DNA from: Phytophthora sp. 'mugwort'
Lineage: Eukaryota; Oomycota; Peronosporomycetes; Peronosporales; Peronosporaceae
Assembly (NCBI GenBank): GCA_033558025.1
Contig: JAUCEF010000006.1
Coordinates: 1,736,001 to 1,800,000 of the forward strand
Reading direction: 5' to 3'
Length of the DNA stretch: 64,000 nt
Each line of letters opens with the position of its first letter. Positions within the stretch are counted from its first letter, which is position 1. The notes below the pieces were generated by a model that saw nothing but the letters and a program-made list of their open reading frames with translations, ran no database searches and was not told the DNA's origin. Below, in pieces: positions 22,780 through 33,408 of the stretch. A program made the position numbers and the translations under genes.

Positions 22780-24106
22780 TGCTGGAGCGCCTCGTACGCA
22801 TTTTGATTGTCCTCGCGTTCTCTTCGTTGCAAATTGTAAGTTGAGCGAACGGCGTTGCTATCAGCGATCCTTCGCATCATGATGTCACGAAGAAGGCTGT
22901 TCGCTCCCACTCAAACGATGGAATCACTTGGGAGGTATGTAGCAGCCGTGCCTTGTAAGTGCAGAGGCTCTATTTCGCTTGCGTTGACATGATCGTCCTT
23001 ACCGCGCTGCAATCGTTCCGTGATACAAAAGTTGTGCAACTTTTGTGCTGCTAACACACGTTGAGTGGTGTGCTCAATGTTTGCTTCAATTGGGGCCCGG
23101 AAGATCCGCCACTTCGAAACTAGCAAGCCGAAAGTCATCTCCACTCTAATGCTTAGCTGGCTGAGGTAGAAATTGAACGCGTCTCGATCAGAAGGAAGAT
23201 CCTTACCCGGAAATGGCGTCAGCAAATGCCCCGACAGCATATAAGCATTGTCACCTAGAATAAATACTCCGAACGAGTTTCTCCACTCGCTTGCTTAATC
23301 CGGTCTCTTCCTACCTTACGAGATCGCTTACACTACCAGGACATACGGCTGACACGTATGTAAAAACCGCGACTCGAAGTCGCATACTCACTGGACATTA
23401 ATCCCGAAGGTTTGATAATGGCCACTGAAATACTTTCGCTGCCCAGTCCCCTGCGTATCCTCCTGCGTCGGCGCACGGACACGACAAAGCCAACCATCAA
23501 TGCAGCCAATACACTCCTCGAATACTCCATAACTACTCAGCAAGCTAAACCCACTGGTCATCGCTTCGATTTTGCTCTCGGTCTCCGGAAACGAAATGGC
23601 CAAGCTCGGATGAGTGCAACTCACGACTTCATCGATACCTTTTTGTACCAGTCGATAATAGCTGGGAATCGACACGCCTGCATGCGACTCACGTCGTGAA
23701 ACGAGCCCCCCCCCGCCAGACAGCGAATCGTCATCTGGACTATATTTTCGCGGGATATGGCGCTGTGGTAATCGACAGGAAGGAACGGGGCGACGATCTG
23801 CACTAAATGCTCGAGCGACCGTGAAGACATGCGGTAGCACGCGTCAAATGCGTCTTCGCGAAGAAGCCGCTCACTTTCTGCATTCCAGTCTAACCTTTCC
23901 CGAGTTAGCTTAGGCTCTCTCCCTTTCCTTAGCTGCAGGAGTAGGTACAGCGCAATGAGCACTGTACTAGTTCGCTTGGATACGAACGGAGCTCGCATCA
24001 CTGTCAGTTGCAGGGAGCTTCTCCCCAGCACAGGCCTTATATGGGTACGATAAACGGCCAACTGACATCGCAAAGAATCGTCATTTATTGCAGCACACGC
24101 ATCCAA
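22780..24106 (-). pseudogene. HARBI1-like transposase
   Basis: N-terminal helical domain near 24030-23640 with YRMSSRSLEHLV and RCLAGGGSFHDVSR. The first catalytic Asp is in GCIDGWLCRVRAP (about 23510), followed by KYFSGHYQTFGINVQ. A TGA stop directly after INVQ is followed in frame by VCDFESRFLH. The second Asp lies in FILGDNAYMLSGHLLTPF (about 23250) and the third acidic residue in IRVEMTFGLLVSKWRIFRAP (about 23120). HNFCI follows. Another TGA at 22911 interrupts before LRDIMMRRI, a normal C-terminal motif. At least two stops and one frame change, so inactive. The gene converges on, and slightly overlaps, the accessory ORF. Confidence 0.8.
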
Positions 24107-24423
24107 GCACGAGATTTAGCTCATTACCTTCAGGAACAATGTCACGCGTGCGTCCCCTGTCCCTGTAGATGCTGTTCGCTAACGAGATCGATATGCTCGC
24201 CAGCTCGCCGGGCTGCCTGGTTGCTTGCCTGCCTGCCTGCTCACCTGGTTGCCTTTTGTCAGTGTGTGCCCCCTCCCAGCGACTCTCTGAGCGAGCCGCT
24301 AATGCAGACATAAAATTGCAGTCTGCGTGGGATTGGTGCGATCGGTTCTTATCAGTGTCCAGCTACCCCTCGCCCTTGCCAACAAGGCTGGGATCCGTGC
24401 CTAGCAGATAAGAACGGCCCTTA

Positions 24424-24902
24424 GCGTCGCCACACTGTCATAATATGGCAAAATACCGACTTTACGCCTTCGACGAATCTTATAGTGAACCGAGTTAGCG
24501 ACGCACAATTCACGTCTAGCTCCCCCTCACCAAGTGTCACTACTGATATTTTATTCAACTCCATATCGACGCTCGAAGCTACGATGGCATCGCCAAACTG
24601 TCGCAGAAGCGCACCCAGATTCGCTGTTAGGATTGGCAACTTTCTGCCGGCATTTTCACTCGGATACGTCCGTGAACCAAGTCACAGCGTAACTTACCGT
24701 GACTTATTCCCAGTGACGATACCCCTACCATGCCGTGCACTTCACGAGTGTGTCGCATATCTACAAACCCCGTGATTGGTGATGGACAAGCCGGGCGACG
24801 GTTTTCAATTATTGTGCGTCAATGTAACGTTTTTGTTTCGCTGATACTTAAGCCTCGGTACTCGCCCACCACCCGAAGCCTTCACTCGCGCTTTGTCTCA
24901 GC
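24424..24902. other. no recognisable gene
   Basis: Non-coding or decayed sequence between the Harbinger right end and the hAT-like fragment. No motif recognised. Confidence 0.4.
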
Positions 24903-25520
24903 ATGGCGCCCAAGCGACTGAAAACAGCGTCAATCACAGGGTTATTAAGGAGGAAGCCTCACCGCTCGCCGCCTGAATGCGGTGCTTTTCCTAAGCTGCC
25001 CGTTCCCGAGCCAGCAACGCAAGCTGGGCAGATAAATAGCGCGGGGTGCAGTGGTGCTTGCGTAATGGTGTACCCACAAACGCATCCGAATACAGAGTTT
25101 CTGACTTTGTACGAGCTGACCCCACCGATCGACCTCCCAATCGCTTCTGTATCAAGCAGTTGACTGCCCGTCCGGAGCTACTAAGGCATGTTCTACGCGC
25201 GTATGGCCGCTAGGGCCCTTTCAACCTCGTCAAAAGACATACAAGGCTCGCGTATTCGGAAAAAAAATCGACCTCGCTCCTTTCAGTTCGGCTGGTTTGA
25301 GTGCTATCCGTGGCTGGAGTTCTCGCCGGAGACAGACGCTGCCTTCTGCTTATGTTGCTATCCCAGCCGTGAGATCATGATCCTGGACGACGAATTGTCA
25401 GTGTTCGCGTAGCCGCTAATGGAGTATTGCAACTGGGAAAGGGCAATGGCATCAACGGCTTCGCGAAACATGCTGGTGAATGATTGTCAAAGCATAACAT
25501 TGCGGAAGCAACATGTTACG
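24903..25520 (+). pseudogene. hAT-type (TTF zinc finger) transposase N-terminal fragment
   Basis: ATG at 24903 opens a basic leader and a 86-codon frame. After a stop the sequence continues with RSFQFGWFECYPWLEFS and FCLCCY, the pattern of the TTF-type zinc finger found at the N-terminus of ZMYM1-like hAT transposases. NWERAM and a short tail follow. The dimerisation and catalytic parts are absent; only weak traces such as VARQGFDI occur to about 25650. It is a truncated remnant. Confidence 0.55.
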
Positions 25521-26199
25521 AACTGATCATGATATCGTGTTTGCCCTCAAACAGCAAAAGCAGCAAGCAGAGCAGGCACCGAAACAAGTCACTCTTGAAG
25601 ATATGCTTATTTCTACAGTTGCTCGCCAGGGATTTGATATATGCTCGTTGACCTGCTACTAACCAGGATCCTTTGGGACTCTACCAAAAACAGCACAGTT
25701 TCATGACACAAACTGATTTGCCTGGCATTTGTCTTATCAAATTTCATGCATTTGTGTCGTAAATATGTCATCTCGAAGCTCCCAAATTCGGACAAAAATG
25801 GTGTGGATTAAATCTAAATAACTTACAACCAGTCGTTTCTAAGCTTACTGTAGCGCCTTCGCATTGCTCAGAGAGGATGCTGGACCTCAGGACTGCCTTG
25901 GTGGCGGTATGTGCTGGGCACCCTGGATAGAGCTCATAGGAGAAAAGTACTGCTCTTGCTGCGTTTGCGCTGTATGCTTTCATTTGATCGTAACCTCCTG
26001 ATATCTGGTGTGTTGATCGATCCGTCACGAACTCTATCGTGTCCGTGACCGTGGTAGCTTTATATCTGTACTATTGATCGATCCTACATCGTTTGCCTAC
26101 CTTCTGATGCATTTCGAGCAGCACTACATAGTGAAAAGCGGGCCGGGGAGTGTGATCGCCCGCCCAAACTCCTATATAAGCACGTTGTCTAGGTTGGCT
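25521..26199. other. decayed sequence, possible remainder of the hAT element
   Basis: No intact frame. A short stretch near 25600-25650 could continue the hAT gene but is too damaged to call. Confidence 0.35.
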
Positions 26200-26239
26200 T
26201 TTGCAATTTTACACTGCTGCAGTTGAGCACAAGACACTA

Positions 26240-27080
26240 TGCGAGCTCTTTGGGGTGTCTCCATCGAGACTAGGGCGTGTCCTCCGGAAGGCAGAGCTTG
26301 CGCTTCATGCGTGCCAAAAGTTGCTTCCTGATGCTAACATTCGTTTCCCCTCGAAAGAGACACAGCTTTAGTGGGCTGCGCTGACGCAGGCTAAAGGGCT
26401 GCTAGTAAAGGACATTTGGGGATTTGTCGACGAAAAAAACTACCGAGTTCAGAGTCCTACCCGTGCTGATTTACAGAACGCACACTACAACGGTATGATT
26501 ATCTCTACAACTCGCAGTAGTATATACTAACTGTTATTTTCTACTGTGTTCAGGTTGGCTTCACTCTACACTGGTGACGGGTACGCTCTGCTACGGCGTC
26601 GACGGCACCCTCGTATGGGGACGCCACAACTGCCCAGGGTCCTGGAATGACGGCGAGACAAGCCGCTTGCTCCAAGACAAGCTCGCCGATGCCTCGGTCA
26701 CAGAGCCTGGAACAGGCGTTGCTGCTGATTCTGCCTTCCCTGTGGCAATGGTAGGCAGTAGCAACGGCAAGATCGTGACCCCGTTAAAGGACGGACTTAG
26801 AGCGGGCGTCTCCGGAGTGCCGTCCTGCACTTCTTGCTCTCAACAATACGATCGTCGCGCTTAGGCAAGCAGCGGAGTGGGGAATGGGCTCGGCGCCTAA
26901 ATGCTACCGCCAGCTCATGCTCCCACTGCCGTTTGACCCACACAAGCGCCGAATTCGTTTGAAAAACATCTACCGTATCTATAACTTTCGAGTCGCCGCA
27001 CTGGTATTGGGCAAATTCAATCGGTGTTCGGTAAGCGCAAAATTCTACTTGGTGTTCCATCACTGCTTCTACTTTTTTTC
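26240..27080 (+). pseudogene. DDE_Tnp_4 transposase with a preserved 61-bp intron
   Basis: Exon 1 reads RLGRVLRKAELALHAC and PDANIRFPSKETQL, a TAG stop near 26372, then WAALTQAKGLLVKDIWGFVDEKNYRV (first catalytic Asp; most relatives have DGKN where this has DEKN). An intron at 26493-26553 has GTATGA at the donor, TACTAAC as branch site and TTCAG at the acceptor. Splicing joins YNG to WLHSTLVTGTLCYGVDGT. Then NCPGSWNDGETSRL, VAADSAFPV (second Asp), and after a frame change EWGMGSAPKC and LPLPFDPHKRRIRLKNIYRI. One stop and one frameshift make it a pseudogene. It converges with the accessory ORF at 27.1-28.3 kb. Confidence 0.7.
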
Positions 27081-28255
27081 AATGGGCCTTGCCATCATGG
27101 CCATGAGCATCTCGTGGCGCTGTGACTCTCTATCCGCGCGCTCCTGTGCGCGACGCTCAGCTTCCGCACGCTCGCCGCGGCGCTGTCCTCATGGGCGTAC
27201 TTCTCCGCCGGATACTGCAGCTCTCTCGTATGTGCGCGCTCCTTGATCCACGCGAAAAGCCGCGGTAGGGTGGTATCAGGTTCGCTGAGCTGGTTAAGGA
27301 TATTGTCAATTTGGCTTGTTTTTTGCTGTCTGTGACTACACGCTGGCTGAAGTTGACGCGTTGCGCTTTAGCTGCTCACTCAGCACCGCGAACTCTGACG
27401 GGGTCTTTCCAGTGCGAGGTGATGCTTTCAGTATCGCATCTACAATACAATGCCAGAGAGTATTGTTGTCAGTTTCATATTAATACAGTCTGTATTACAA
27501 ATGATCAATGCAATTTGTGTACACTACATACCAGTAGATCGTTTCTTACCAGGCGTCTGGAGAGTGTTGTCGGAGCACGCATCAATAGTAGCATCTGCTA
27601 CACTGACTGCCGCTGCAGCACAGCTTGATGAAGTGTCCACCTCACCGCTCAGCAGCTCGCTGTCACCGTAGCTGATGCTTAGCTGCGCCTCGTCGTCTTT
27701 ACCACAGGGTGCTGTCGAGGATGCGGCGTTGTAATTCTGCTCCTCTTCGTGGTAGGAGATGCTATCGGCCAGCACGGTGGCGTCATCAGAATCGTCCTCA
27801 AGCGACGCGATAAAAGTAAACGCCTCAATCTCTCGGTACACGGTCTTGGCGCGCACCACCTCGGGCGGGCAGTTTGGGTCACATAGCATACAATATATGT
27901 TAGCTCAATCGTTCCGTAAGGCGTAGCGATGTAGTGTCAGTACAGTAAGTAGGTTTGCGAGTATTCTTCAAGCCCATGAACCTACGAGCAGAGACTCTGC
28001 GTCGCGCGCGGGCCAATCTGCAGGGCGATTGCGGTTGAAGGCCAACTGCACGTCGTCCCATTGCGCTGCACCGAGAGGCAGCATATCCTGGACAAGGTCG
28101 AGCAGTCCTAGAGCAGTAGAGCAAAGATCATGTGAAGCCCACTGATCTATAGAGCCGCAACTCAAGCACGTATTACGTACGATTGATTTGAGCGAGCGTA
28201 AAACCTCTTCTACGGCCAGCGTTACGGCGCATGCTTGGCTTCCTGTACAGCACAC
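27069..28255 (-). pseudogene. Myb-like transposon accessory ORF, partner of the 26-kb transposase
   Basis: An open frame at 28255-27968 contains LVQDMLPLGAAQWDDVQLAFNRN and DWPARDAESL. It changes frame into RRFMGLKNTRKPT, and continues at 27889 with DPNCPPEVVRAKTVYREIEA, an acidic Ser-rich section and GKKRS. After further frame changes a charged helical C-terminal end (RAEAERRAQERADRESQRHE) runs to TAG at 27069-27071. The first part resembles the Myb/SANT-like start of proteins that accompany DDE transposases in oomycetes. Small introns may explain one of the frame changes near 27890-27970, but the later breaks look like mutations. Confidence 0.55.
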
Positions 28256-28682
28256 AAAGCTCGATCGTTAGTCCGCCTTCGTTTAGAGTCGCCGCAGCAG
28301 CATGGACATACCTGTCTTGAGGAGTCTCGACTGAAATCGAATGTGAGCGCTTTGCTCACCGCGCGGCGTCAATCAACAGGCCGCTAGAGGTACCCCAAAC
28401 GGGTGGCTATCACGTGCATGTGCCGTTGAGTTGTGTCGCTGGCCAAAGACAGGCTGACACTTTTTGCGAAGACGATTTTCCGTCTCCGCGGATTTGTGTC
28501 GGGTTTGTGCCATGAAATGCGTTAGATTTGTGTCTCCCACATTTCTTGAGATGTGCGATTTTTGGCAGAGTCCCTTTGATTGGTTTACATGAACTTGGGC
28601 GTCAGCGACTCACGCTGGGAATACGATTTTTTATTTTTTAGAGTGATGGACGACTTAGCGTAAAAATGTCAATAGCAATAGA
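28256..28682. other. no recognisable gene
   Basis: Probably the outer end of the 26-28 kb DDE element plus spacer. No clear inverted end found. Confidence 0.35.
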
Positions 28683-29330
28683 TCAGGTGGCGGTTGTCGT
28701 TACCGGTGGGAGATTAGGCGGTTTTGCGCTTCTTTTTGTCGGGCTGGACAGAGATGTCGGTGTTGGCTTGAGTGTCGCTTGCGGTGGTGGCAGTGGTTTC
28801 CAACGGGGTGGTATCCGGCAAGAAGAACTTGGCGTGGGGTGGGTAGGGTCGCGGACTTCGGGGGCCGACTCATGTGCACCTTTGTGCGCTGCATTGCTTT
28901 GAGTTGGGGGTGGGGTGGGGTCCGTGCGGATTTCAAATTCGAGATCGTGGAAATGAGTGGTGAATTGGCAGCACTCGTTTCGGTATAGCACTGGCGTTGT
29001 GAAGCGTTTAATCTTCAGATTCTGCCCGCGTTGAGGCATGGCGTGGGTAGTGTCGTTGGAAATCCAAATTGTGCCCGTCATTAGGTCTTTGTCCACGGTG
29101 TAGCGACAGGTGGCATACTTGTCTTCGTATTTCTAGCCGTAGGAAAGAAGTACCGAGCATTAGTATACGTTGTAGTGGAGAAGGAACGAGTAAAACTTAC
29201 CTCTTTCAGAGTATCAGTTGATTCTTGGGCGAAGAGATCCGTAAGATGGACGCGGATTAACCGGCGGCCACTGCTAACGCTATGCTCGCTTCTCCAAATG
29301 AACCTTCCGTAGATGTAAGCGCCATATGTT
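28683..29330 (-). CDS. uncharacterised two-exon ORF, possibly transposon-borne
   Basis: A minus-strand frame before 29201 (for example SSGRRLIRVHLTDLFAQ) is joined by a canonical 68-bp intron (29133-29200; donor GTAAGT, TACTAAT branch, TAG acceptor, phase 0). The second exon reads KYEDKYATCRYTVDKD, then GTIWISNDTTH, and ends in a Pro/Thr/Lys-rich tail with stop at 28683. The 5' end is unclear: frames upstream to about 29590 are open only in pieces. No family recognised. It lies directly downstream of the helicase remnant and may belong to the same element. The exon join is well supported; the function is unknown. Confidence 0.4.
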
Positions 29331-29929
29331 CTTTGTGGGTTTTCGATATGTACTCAGATAATGCCGTGAAAAGGAATCATGGTTAATGTTAAATTCAGTA
29401 GATATTGTTGTGTGTGAAGATGGAGCTACCTTGTTTCGTAAGAATCGGACGTGGGGCAGTGTCGTGCTTGCTCTCGGCATGTAGTTGTAGCGGAGACTTG
29501 TAGTCTTTTGGGATAGGAATCAATTTCCAGGGTGCTTTGTGTCGAGCAGGTTGTAGTTCTGCGTGGTCGAGTGCCAGTTGAGTTGTGAGCAATGCAAAGT
29601 GGAGGCGGCTGTGAGTTCCAACGGGAGGGAAGGAGTGGGCGAAGAAAAATCTGAAAGCTTTCTAGTTGAAGACAGGCATAATGAATGGTGCAATTAAAAA
29701 TGAATCAGTGGTTATGCGTTTGAGGGGCGCCAATAGCCATTACTTCCTATATCCATGCGTCATTTTGTGACGTCTGTGTTTGGCTGCATTTGTTTCAGGA
29801 TGCTTTTTTGAACGCAGGTGAGAGGGAAGACAGCGTAAAAGTCGGGCTAGCCTTATACGAGATTTACCGACGTACAAGTGGCTAAGTAGCCATTTAGGTG
29901 CACCGGAGGTACCTTCCAAATAGAGTAAA
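29331..29929. other. fragmentary sequence between helicase and downstream ORF
   Basis: Short minus-strand open frames near 29395-29592 may be upstream exons of the neighbouring ORF. No motif recognised. Confidence 0.3.
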
Positions 29930-29934
29930 ACCCT

Positions 29935-31400
29935 TCAAAAAGTAGCACCTTGGGCAATCCACACAGTTATGATTAGCGCTAGCTCAACCCGGAATTGTGA
30001 ATATCTGAGCTCAACCGATTTTGGTAGGAGTGTACGTGCTAGCTTGACGCAGTACTTCGCTTGGTTATTGGCAACAAGTCCAATTGGAATGATAATGCTG
30101 CTCTTTTGTGTTCGCTGTCCCGCATGATCAGTCATCCAATTAGTTTCCAGATTATTTTCCGATGGCCATGTCGTAGCGGGAATGATATCACCATTTTGGG
30201 AAATTAACTGAGCATTAATGAAGTCGGGGGCACATGGTAGATCGATAACGACCCACAAAAAAAATGGTTTCCAAATGATTGATCACACGACTGGTATCCT
30301 CCTCGTCTTCCCAGGCTAGTGACATAAGCTTGCACATAGTTCCATTGGCCACTCCCCATTCCACATTGCCGTTGCCCAGTCAAGCATTTGGGAGGGTCCA
30401 CCTTGAACAAAGTTGCCGAACCAGTTCTGGTAATCTGCGGCATTATAAATTAGGCCCTGTAGTGCACACAGGAGCTCAGGAATATTTTTCCAACGAAAGA
30501 CGACCGTGTTCGTACGTCAAGCAAGCAGTTGAGCAGCACATGCAGTCAGTACAGCCTTGTCGATATTGCTAGTAACCAATATGGTCGATTCATCCATCCA
30601 TGCTGGGTCGTTTCCAACTTCAGTTGGTGTGAGCGTTGTTGTTACAGTGCTAATCACATCATCACTTAGAAGTTGCGAAATTGTTTGGGATAGAACCGTC
30701 CGAGTACTCTGGTGATAGGGTCCGAAAGGCATCCAGGAGGTTTTGGTGCTGCGAGGCGATAAAAACTACAGGAAAGCGCCCAATAAGATCCCGGGCATGG
30801 ACGAGGGTCGCGTTAGCGTTTAACTTGTAGAGCGCTCGGCAGAGAGGGGTCCACATAAGGACTTCCAATTGCAAAAAGTCACCTGCCTACAAACACTTGG
30901 TATGGTTGATGTTAAGTCGCAGTTGTCTAAACAACATACCCATAGAAGAGAATTTTCACCGAATGGTAGATCTGGATTGTAGATTAGACGCAACCGCTTG
31001 TTCATCTTTACCGTGAATTCGGCCCAAGCATTGAAACTTCATCGGTGACAATAAGGCCAACCCTATTATCGAACTGGAGATGTAGTTCAGCCAGTTTAGA
31101 CGGTGAGAGATGATCGTTTTCTCGTCCGATCTTGAAAGCGGCATGGCCATTTTGGCCACCAGGAAATTGGCTGACAGCGGCTCCGGTTGGACATGTAATC
31201 ACTGATTCAATCCTCGTTTGAGCAGCCCTTTTCGCAGTTGGTGAATAACAAAAGCTTTTCCTGTCCCGGCCCCACCATGCAGAAGCGAAAGTGTTTGAAT
31301 TGGGTGGGGCTTGTCCAGATTCTTTAAGACCCAGTCACTGATCACTCGCTACTCTGGTGATGCTACAAAGTTCTCGGCTTCAAGGGGAACTAAACGACTG
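29935..31400 (-). pseudogene. Pif1-like helicase, Helitron type
   Basis: Superfamily 1 helicase remnants in order on the minus strand: Walker A in LLHGGAGTGKAFVIH (about 31295-31245), CPTGAAVSQFPGG (about 31190), Walker B in VGLIVTDEVSMLG (about 31040), a damaged motif III region near 30930, motifs near 30870-30520 with WMDESTILVTSN, and the late motif ELALIITVWIAQGATF near 29990-29940. This set fits the Pif1-like helicase of Helitrons, and also cellular PIF1. No Rep nuclease domain is visible upstream, so the element is truncated. Several frame changes break it. The Helitron assignment is inference from context. Confidence 0.65.
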
Positions 31401-31565
31401 ATGTGCGTATTGGGAAATTACATATGTGACCGATTATGTGATATCGACGGCCCAATAACGGACTCTACCAAATAGTATACGGTATTATACAATACTAGTG
31501 ATCCTCAAATTTCTACGAAGGTACACTATTCGGCAAGTTATTATACGAAAGCTTGAATTTAGATG
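31401..31565. other. AT-rich spacer
   Basis: AT-rich sequence with a palindromic-looking AGTATACGGTATTATACAATACT block near 31475. No gene. Confidence 0.35.
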
Positions 31566-31571
31566 ATAAGC

Positions 31572-31660
31572 GACGGCATTGGTGGAGTGGTGTAGCAGGC
31601 TGTCGGCCAATCAACAGAGGTCGGGTTCAAGCCCCGAAACGATCACACAGACGGGAAACT
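31572..31660 (+). other. tRNA-derived sequence (SINE-like head)
   Basis: Reads like a tRNA with A-box-like GGTGGAGTGGTGTAG and B box GGTTCAAGCCC at tRNA spacing, within a T-arm-like CGGGTTCAAGCCCCG. The acceptor stem does not close and there is an unrelated tail. It is best explained as a tRNA-derived SINE head or a decayed tRNA. Confidence 0.5.
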
Positions 31661-31699
31661 GAGACCACTAAATAAGTCCATTTTTACATAAAAACTTAT

Positions 31700-32950
31700 A
31701 CATCAAAAATCTCACCTAAAATATCCTCGTTGTCTTCGGCAATATATCCCAGCCCTTCTTCCATGCCCACCTCTTGACAAACCCATTAGTTTGGAAAAGA
31801 TTTCCGTAGACGTTGTGCTTCGAAATGTGCCAGTCGCGGTAATCATCGCTGAACCCAGCTGCTGCAACTGAGTTCATCACAACATCCTCAGCCACGTCAC
31901 GCTACGTTGTGCTAACCCACGTCACAAGCTCGTCCACGTCGGGGGCTCTAGGATTTCCACCTATCGTGTACGAGACGCGGTCCGAGTGCTTCCACTCGTT
32001 GATAACACTGGAGAGCTTGTCCTTTTACGACTTAAAGATCCCAACGTATCGCTTGTAGATAGGGCGTCAAGCCTCCAGGGATGACAAGCATCTCCACGTT
32101 CTTCTTAATGCACTTAGTCTTGACCGATTTAGCGATGTGCTCCCGCATGGAATCCCAAACCAAGCCGCGTCCTTGATTCACATCGAATACGGCAGGATAC
32201 ATCCGGTCAACTCACTGCATGAGCAGCTGGAATTCATCCAAGCCCGCTCTTGGTAGGCTACATACCCAGAGCCGCGTTTCTCGATCTTGGAATTGATCCT
32301 TTACCACCCTTCCAGATGAGAAGAGGGGTTAACTTCTTGCCGTCGCGGTGACATTAGAGCCACGGTGATCCGCATTGAAGAGAATACAGTTGAGCGCAGC
32401 ACAACATGGCGGGCTCCAGTGGTGGCCATGGTGTCGCGACGAGGATCCTAAAAAAGACAGCCGCCTCATCCAGAAGCAAAGTCGTAGCTGGATTGAGCAG
32501 CGGCGTTTTGCTCGAAAGATACGTCATGAAGCTGACAGCCCGGGTCGTCAATTCATCGTCCGTCTGCACAGTAAGGTTCGTAGTCCGACGCAATGAAAGC
32601 CCATAACGTGACATAAATAGAGCTAGCCACTTATGAGAAGCTCGAAAGTCTGTGTCGTCACACTCCGCTCTCGCCAGCTCGAGGGCCGTGGATTGAATCC
32701 ACCAACGCGATACCTTCTGATTTAATCCACGCATTCGCAATACCTCGTCAAACAGGAGGTCCCCAATCCCACCCAAGAGTGGGTGTCGTCCTCCACCTGC
32801 ACACACGAGACTGCGAAGCAGGAGAGGACAGAATAGCGTCCTGATGTTTCCACCAGTATCGAATTTGAGCGCCAGAACCTTCCACCCCAACTCTCCCTTA
32901 AAGTGCCGCAGTGCACGAGTAGGCACGCCGCCGCCTGGCCCCTTGATCAC
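31700..32950 (-). pseudogene. pogo/Tigger-like (CENP-B/DDE_1) transposase
   Basis: A 198-codon open stretch from 32950 to 32354 gives HPLLGGIGDLLFDEVLRMRG, FRASHKWLALFMSRYGLSLRR and LNPATTLLLDEAAVFFR. This is a CENP-B-type HTH region followed by the first catalytic Asp (LLLDE) of the DDE_1 fold. Further down in broken frames come QGRGLVWDSMR-like, GDACHPWRL and, near 31850-31790, AAAGFSDDYRDWHISKHNVYGNLF, a C-terminal motif of oomycete pogo relatives. Stops and frameshifts after 32350 show decay. Terminal repeats not identified. Confidence 0.7.
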
Positions 32951-33260
32951 TTCGCGTCTCCAGGTTAGTCTTCGAGGCTCGCCTCGGTGTCATGGATGCC
33001 ACTTGAGAAGTTGGGTGTGGCTTGTTCAGGGCAATTTGGAAAGTGAGGTAGATGCTGATTACCGGTATTGCTATGTTTTTTTAATATTCGGAACGGTATT
33101 ATAATTGGAACGGTATAATGAGAAAAAGAATGTTCTAGAAGTCAAGAAGGGTACTTTAGTACGTTAAGGGTATTTAATATACACCCTATCGCATTGCAGT
33201 ACCCTTCTTGACTTTCAATTTTAATAGAATCCGTTATATATACCACAATGTCATACACTT
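32951..33260. other. spacer with small palindromic element
   Basis: Non-coding, AT-rich; includes the hairpin described separately at 33139-33214 and two AACGGTAT repeats near 33090-33115. Confidence 0.4.
33139..33214. repeat. 76-bp element with perfect 17-bp inverted ends
   Basis: AAGTCAAGAAGGGTACT at 33139-33155 is repeated exactly in reverse complement at 33198-33214, with 42 nt between. It looks like a very small MITE or a stable hairpin. No flanking duplication is convincing. Confidence 0.7.
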
Positions 33261-33262
33261 CT

Positions 33263-33408
33263 CGACAGATTAGATCACCCACCCACGTCGATGGCTTTAA
33301 CTCAGTCAATTTTTATAGCTAGAATCTGCTGTTTACATATGCGATTCGTGATATTGCCCAAAACCGGCTATACGTGCTAACGAGCACGATTTCGACGTAC
33401 ATGGGAGA
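33263..33408 (+). repeat. left copy of a long inverted repeat (partner at 38569-38713)
   Basis: About 146 bp, beginning CGACAGATTAGATCACCCAC, matches the reverse complement of 38569-38713 with scattered differences. It may be one terminal inverted repeat of a 5.4-kb composite that holds the MULE transposase and the SET pseudogene, or an independent copy of the small element at 38469-38715. Confidence 0.65.

Larger units (their letters stand above)
21267..24423. mobile_element. PIF/Harbinger transposon with TIRs and TTA target duplication
   Basis: The element runs 21270-24420. Its left end is AGACCGTTCTTATCTGCTGG and the reverse complement of its right end is GGGCCGTTCTTATCTGCTAG; 17 of these 20 bases agree. 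It is flanked by TTA at 21267-21269 and 24421-24423, the 3-bp duplication (TWA) typical of the PIF/Harbinger superfamily. It carries two convergent genes whose 3' ends meet near 22780: an accessory ORF on plus and a HARBI1-like transposase on minus. Both are damaged, so the element is structurally complete but probably immobile unless helped in trans. Confidence 0.85.

Noticed and set aside
24169..24411. Small Cys/Pro-rich secreted-like peptide
   Set aside because: It is built from a short CTGCCTGC-type tandem repeat inside the Harbinger right end and is very likely chance.
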